Shown here: positions 53,124 to 56,188 of the stretch, one piece after another
How the letters are laid out: each line of letters opens with the position of its first letter
Position numbering within the stretch: position 1 is the stretch's first letter
NCBI GenBank assembly: GCA_944323245.1
Contig: CALURT010000017.1
Location: 1 to 56,188 of the forward strand
Direction of reading: 5' to 3'
Source of the DNA: an uncultured Bacteroidales bacterium
GTDB lineage: Bacteria; Bacteroidota; Bacteroidia; Bacteroidales; UBA932
Length of the DNA: 56,188 bases
Notes under the pieces: generated by a model
The model's input: the letters and a program-made list of their open reading frames with translations, nothing else
Told to the model about the DNA's origin: nothing
The model's database searches: none
Position numbers and translations under genes: made by a program

Positions 53124-53504
53124 CTATTTAACTTCAATTTCAGCTCCCACCTCTTCAAGGGCAGCTTTGATCTGCTCAACTTCGGCTTTGGAAACTTTTT
53201 CCTTAACGACAGCGTCCGGTGCCTTGTCGGCAAGTTCCTTAGCTTCTTTAAGTCCGAGTCCTGTAACGTCCTTGAGGACCTTGATCACTTTGATTTTCTC
53301 CTGTCCTGCTGATTTGAGGACTACAGTGAATTCAGTCTGCTCTGCAACAGCAGCTTCTCCGGCTCCGGCAGCAGGTCCTGCAACAGCAACAGCTGCAGCG
53401 GCAGGTTCGATACCGTACTCGTCTTTGAGGATTTTAGCCAATTCCTGAACATCTTTTACAGAAAGGTTAACCAACTCTTCTGCAAGTGCTTTAATATCTG
53501 CCAT
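53124..53504 (-). CDS. rplL: 50S ribosomal protein bL12 (L7/L12)
   Basis: Stalk protein, 126 residues, that recruits translational GTPases. It has the N-terminal dimerisation helix region ([26 protein letters not shown]), an Ala/Gly-rich hinge ([18 protein letters not shown]) and the globular C-domain with [28 protein letters not shown] GTPase-binding face. It is followed by a 107-bp gap with the interleaved stems before rpoB, where expression could be tuned between ribosomal and polymerase genes. Confidence 0.97.
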   Translation of the reverse strand: MADIKALAEELVNLSVKDVQELAKILKDEYGIEPAAAAVAVAGPAAGAGEAAVAEQTEFTVVLKSAGQEKIKVIKVLKDVTGLGLKEAKELADKAPDAVVKEKVSKAEVEQIKAALEEVGAEIEVK

Positions 53505-53536
53505 AATTGTAATTATTTAGATTGTTTATTTTTTTA

Positions 53537-54061
53537 TTATTCTCTTTCTGAAAGCGTCTTGACAATTCCTGCGAGTTTGCCGCCTGCCGATTCAAGAGCA
53601 GAGATGACGTTGCGTGCAGGAGATTGGAGCAATGCAACGATGTCTGCGATGAGTTCTTCGCGGGACTTGATGTTGCAGAGTTCTGTCAGCTTGTCGGCTC
53701 CGACGAATGCGCATTCCTGAACGTAAGCGCCTTTGAGTGCAGGTTTTTCACCGCCTTCATCAGCGTATTTCTTGATCAGTTTTGCAGGTGCGTTCGGAGT
53801 TTCGCAATACATGATTGCCGTAGGTCCTTCGAGGACAGGGTAGAGGAGTGTAACCTCTTCGTTGCCCATCTCTTTGAGAGCCTTTTCGAAAAGCGTATTC
53901 TTGACTACTACGAGCTTGATGCCCTTTTCGAAGCAATCACGACGGAGTTTCGATGTCTGTGCGGCATTCAGTCCGGAGATGTCCGTGATGTAGAAGTTCG
54001 GAGTCTCCTGAATTTGTGCTGCAATCGATTCAAGTATTTGGGCTTTTACTTCTTTTCTCAT
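53537..54061 (-). CDS. rplJ: 50S ribosomal protein uL10
   Basis: Base of the ribosomal stalk, 174 residues, binds 23S rRNA and bL12 dimers. Visible features are the MRKEVKAQILESIA start, FYITDISGLNAAQTSKLRRD, VVKNTLFEKAL and a C-terminal helix that receives bL12. Only 14 bp separate it from rplA, so the long L10 leader seen in E. coli has no room here; any bL12/uL10 feedback must work differently. Confidence 0.96.
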   Translation of the reverse strand: MRKEVKAQILESIAAQIQETPNFYITDISGLNAAQTSKLRRDCFEKGIKLVVVKNTLFEKALKEMGNEEVTLLYPVLEGPTAIMYCETPNAPAKLIKKYADEGGEKPALKGAYVQECAFVGADKLTELCNIKSREELIADIVALLQSPARNVISALESAGGKLAGIVKTLSERE

Positions 54062-54075
54062 AACTTTGAATTTTA

Positions 54076-54777
54076 TTATTCAGCACTACCGAATGTTTTG
54101 ATATCCACACGAATTCCCGGACTCATCGTGGAACAGATCGAAATGCCTTTCATATATGTTCCCTTGAGTGTCTGAGGTTTCAGTTTGACAATCGCTGACA
54201 GAAGTTCCTGTGCGTTGGCACAAATCTGTTCTGCAGTGAATGACACTTTGCCGATAGCTGCATGTACGATACCTGTCTTGTCAACCTTGAAGTCGATTTT
54301 ACCGGCCTTGACCTCTTTTACGGCATTGCCGATTTCCATTGTTACCGTACCTGTCTTAGGGTTTGGCATGAGTCCTCTCGGACCGAGAATCCTACCGATC
54401 GCCCCGACTTTGGCCATTACCGAAGGCGTACAGATGATGACATCGACGTCAGTCCAGCCGCCTTTGATTTTATCGATATATTCGTCAAGACCTACATAGT
54501 CAGCTCCGGCTTCTTTGGCTTCCGTTTCCTTGTCCGGTGTACAGAGTACGAGAACGCGTGTCTGTTTTCCGGTTCCGTGAGGAAGTGTAACCACGCCGCG
54601 GACCATCTGGTTGGCCTTACGAGGGTCTACGCCAAGGTTTACCGAAAGCTCTACGGAAGCATCGAATTTGGTGAAGGTCACTTCCTTGACAAGCTCACAA
54701 GCTTCAGCTAACCTGTACTCTTTGGCCGGATCGTATTTGGCCATTACCATTTTTTGGTTTTTTGTCAGTTTACTCAT
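54076..54777 (-). CDS. rplA: 50S ribosomal protein uL1
   Basis: Forms the L1 stalk that guides deacylated tRNA from the E site. 233 residues; conserved stretches include [41 protein letters not shown] and the C-terminal strand [20 protein letters not shown]. In the same run as rplK (14 bp away). uL1 is also a repressor of its own operon in many bacteria; I see no clear target in the short gaps here. Confidence 0.97.
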   Translation of the reverse strand: MSKLTKNQKMVMAKYDPAKEYRLAEACELVKEVTFTKFDASVELSVNLGVDPRKANQMVRGVVTLPHGTGKQTRVLVLCTPDKETEAKEAGADYVGLDEYIDKIKGGWTDVDVIICTPSVMAKVGAIGRILGPRGLMPNPKTGTVTMEIGNAVKEVKAGKIDFKVDKTGIVHAAIGKVSFTAEQICANAQELLSAIVKLKPQTLKGTYMKGISICSTMSPGIRVDIKTFGSAE

Positions 54778-54791
54778 TTTGCATGTGATTT

Positions 54792-55235
54792 TTAGATGTC
54801 AGCAGGAAATTCTCCTTCGACTTGAATACCCATACTTCTTGCCGTTCCGGCAACCATAGTCATAGCCGACTTCAATGTGAATGCGTTGAGGTCCGGCATT
54901 TTGGATTCTGCAATAGCTTTTACCTGATCCCACGTGATTGTGGCGACCTTTTTTCTGTTGGGCTGATCAGAACCAGAGGAAATCTTTGCGGCTTCCTTCA
55001 ACTGTACGGCTACAGGCGGCTGTTTTACCTCGAACGAGAAAGACTTGTCGCTGTAGACTGTAATCACAACCGGCAGCACTTTGCCTGCGCTGTCCTGTGT
55101 ACGGGCGTTGAATTGTTTGCAGAAATCCATGATGTTCAACCCCTTTGAACCGAGAGCCGGTCCTACTGGAGGTGATGGATTGGCTGCGCCACCTTTGATC
55201 TGGAGTTTGATGAACCCGGTAACTTCTTTTGCCAT
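54792..55235 (-). CDS. rplK: 50S ribosomal protein uL11
   Basis: GTPase-centre protein of 147 residues, the substrate of PrmA, whose gene is at 36130. [32 protein letters not shown] is split here by its family pattern: [10 protein letters not shown] and the [10 protein letters not shown] region bind 23S rRNA, and the C-terminal domain ends SMGIQVEGE. Full length. It lies 8 bp after nusG on the same strand. Confidence 0.97.
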   Translation of the reverse strand: MAKEVTGFIKLQIKGGAANPSPPVGPALGSKGLNIMDFCKQFNARTQDSAGKVLPVVITVYSDKSFSFEVKQPPVAVQLKEAAKISSGSDQPNRKKVATITWDQVKAIAESKMPDLNAFTLKSAMTMVAGTARSMGIQVEGEFPADI

Positions 55236-55243
55236 GATTTTGA

Positions 55244-55828
55244 TTATTCTTTAGTTACTTGTGTAAAGTTGAGTTCCAGCAGCGTCTTTCTGCCGAAAAT
55301 CATTACCATAACCTTAATCTTGCTTCTGTCTTCGATGATTTCCTCTACTGTACCGTCGAATCCGCTGAATGGTCCGTCAGTGATCTTGACAGCTTCTCCT
55401 ACAGTGTAGTCGATGACGGTTTCGCCTTCCTTGTCGGCGATTTCATCCTGCTCGCCGAGAATCCTCTTGACTTCGGATTCCCTGAGAGGAATAGGGATTT
55501 TCTCTTCCTGAGTCTTCCCGTTGCCCCGGCTGACATCTCTTTTTTCGGTAAGGAATCCGGACATGTGCGGCACTTCATTGCGGATGATATACTGGAGCTC
55601 CCCGGTAAGTTCCGCCTCAATCAGTACGTAACCCGGGTAGAAAAGCCTTTCTGAACTGACTCTTTTACCGTCGCGGATCTTGTACACTTTTTCGGTAGGC
55701 ACCAATACCTGGGAAACATAATCCTGAAGACCGAATCTTTCGATTTCCTTTTCGAGATACTCCTTGGCTTTTTTCTCTTTACCGCCTGCTGTTCTCAGCA
55801 CGTACCATTTCTTGCCGTTTTCGCTCAT
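55244..55828 (-). CDS. nusG: transcription termination/antitermination protein NusG
   Basis: Transcription elongation factor of 194 residues starting [16 protein letters not shown]; the five extra codons to 55843 are probably not used. The NGN domain ([28 protein letters not shown]) binds RNA polymerase and the C-terminal KOW domain ([22 protein letters not shown]) contacts Rho or ribosomal protein S10. A linker insertion between the domains ([18 protein letters not shown]) is typical of Bacteroidota. Confidence 0.95.
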   Translation of the reverse strand: MSENGKKWYVLRTAGGKEKKAKEYLEKEIERFGLQDYVSQVLVPTEKVYKIRDGKRVSSERLFYPGYVLIEAELTGELQYIIRNEVPHMSGFLTEKRDVSRGNGKTQEEKIPIPLRESEVKRILGEQDEIADKEGETVIDYTVGEAVKITDGPFSGFDGTVEEIIEDRSKIKVMVMIFGRKTLLELNFTQVTKE

Positions 55829-55844
55829 AGCACTTGTCTGCAAA

Positions 55845-56033
55845 TTACAGGGAATAGATGAAAGTCATCAGATTACGGAAAGCGAAATCCATAGCGAAGA
55901 CAACGACTGCGAAAATCAAGGACGCGATCATCACGAGAATTGCAGAACTCTGCAATTTGTCCCATGTCGGCCATGATACTTTCACGGTCATCTCCGTATA
56001 GGCTTCTTTAAGATAGTTAATGAACTTTCTCAT
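55845..56033 (-). CDS. secE: protein translocase subunit SecE
   Basis: Small essential clamp of the SecYEG channel, 62 residues with one membrane helix (about 28-53, LQSSAILVMIASLIFAVVVFAMDF) preceded by the amphipathic KEAYTEMTVKVSWPTWDKL with the conserved VSWPT motif. This is the short single-helix form. It lies between tRNA-Trp and nusG, the normal order for the cluster. Confidence 0.94.
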   Translation of the reverse strand: MRKFINYLKEAYTEMTVKVSWPTWDKLQSSAILVMIASLIFAVVVFAMDFAFRNLMTFIYSL

Positions 56034-56114
56034 CTTTACTTTTAATGGATACTGCCTGTTGGAAGCTTGCAGCAGTATCTGTTAAACATTACCAAATCGT
56101 AACCTTTGATATTG

Positions 56115-56185
56115 CAGGGGAAGCAGGATTCGAACCCACATCGACGGTTTTGGAGACCGCTGAACTACCCTTGTTCTATTCCCCT
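56115..56185 (-). tRNA. tRNA-Trp(CCA)
   Basis: 71 nt on the minus strand. Acceptor aggggaa pairs with ttcccct, discriminator G. The D stem is gaac/gttc with a short 7-nt loop, the anticodon stem gcggt/accgt holds loop ctccaaa with anticodon CCA, and the T arm holds ttcgaat. CCA is not encoded. It heads the secE-nusG cluster, as is common in bacteria. Confidence 0.93.
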
Positions 56186-56188
56186 AAA

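Overview
This window is chromosomal DNA from a member of the Bacteroidota, most likely order Bacteroidales; the sequence does not settle family or genus. The evidence is the protein content (TonB receptor beside a DUF4249 lipoprotein, a CarboxypepD_reg plus beta-barrel outer-membrane protein, DPP IV-type S9 peptidase, DUF4143 ATPases, a bS21 gene and the 30-residue mS38-like protein) and the many promoters of the form TTTG-N18..20-TAnnTTTG. AT-rich leaders lacking Shine-Dalgarno (SD) sequences are the rule, with two clear exceptions at rpsU and rpmA.

Layout. 1-7.5 kb is mixed accessory and housekeeping DNA: a fragment of a DUF4143-type ATPase, a small unknown protein, asnA, a TonB receptor/DUF4249 pair, a DEDDh exonuclease, a 470-bp repeat-bearing gap and an intact DUF4143 ATPase. 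7.6-12.8 kb is an apparent operon of prfB, class I fumarase and an S9 peptidase, closed by a hairpin shared with the convergent rng gene. 12.8-14.9 kb (minus strand) holds rng, a 30-aa ribosomal-type protein missed by normal ORF length cut-offs, and an HU-family protein. 15.0-24.5 kb holds lon-ung-coaD-thioredoxin-like, convergent lnt, then LysE-PASTA-RluA. 24.5-30.1 kb (minus strand) holds a large outer-membrane protein, ruvC, serS, rpmA and rplU. 30.3-37.1 kb holds an AAA ATPase, a sirtuin, rpsU, an AsmA-like protein, prmA and tRNA-Leu(UAG).

The most interesting stretch is 37.085-43.666 kb: an integrated mobile element of about 6.6 kb inserted in the 3' end of tRNA-Leu, bounded by a 33-bp direct repeat. 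All its genes are on the minus strand: a tyrosine integrase, a 329-aa protein of unknown function, and an overlapping three-gene operon (HTH protein, 160-aa unknown, and a replication protein resembling the gene II/X family of filamentous phages). Beyond these come a hairpin-dense intergenic region, a small GGRxKGTPN protein, a strange array of 9-bp-doubled repeats, and two small proteins behind operator-like sites. I see no relaxase, conjugation, Zot, coat or terminase gene, so it looks like a minimal integrating replicon or phage satellite.

43.7-56.2 kb (minus strand) is a DUF5009-type membrane acyltransferase followed by the conserved cluster read tRNA-Trp, secE, nusG, rplK, rplA, rplJ, rplL, rpoB, rpoC. 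The rplL-rpoB gap carries a terminator-like hairpin interleaved with a second perfect stem.
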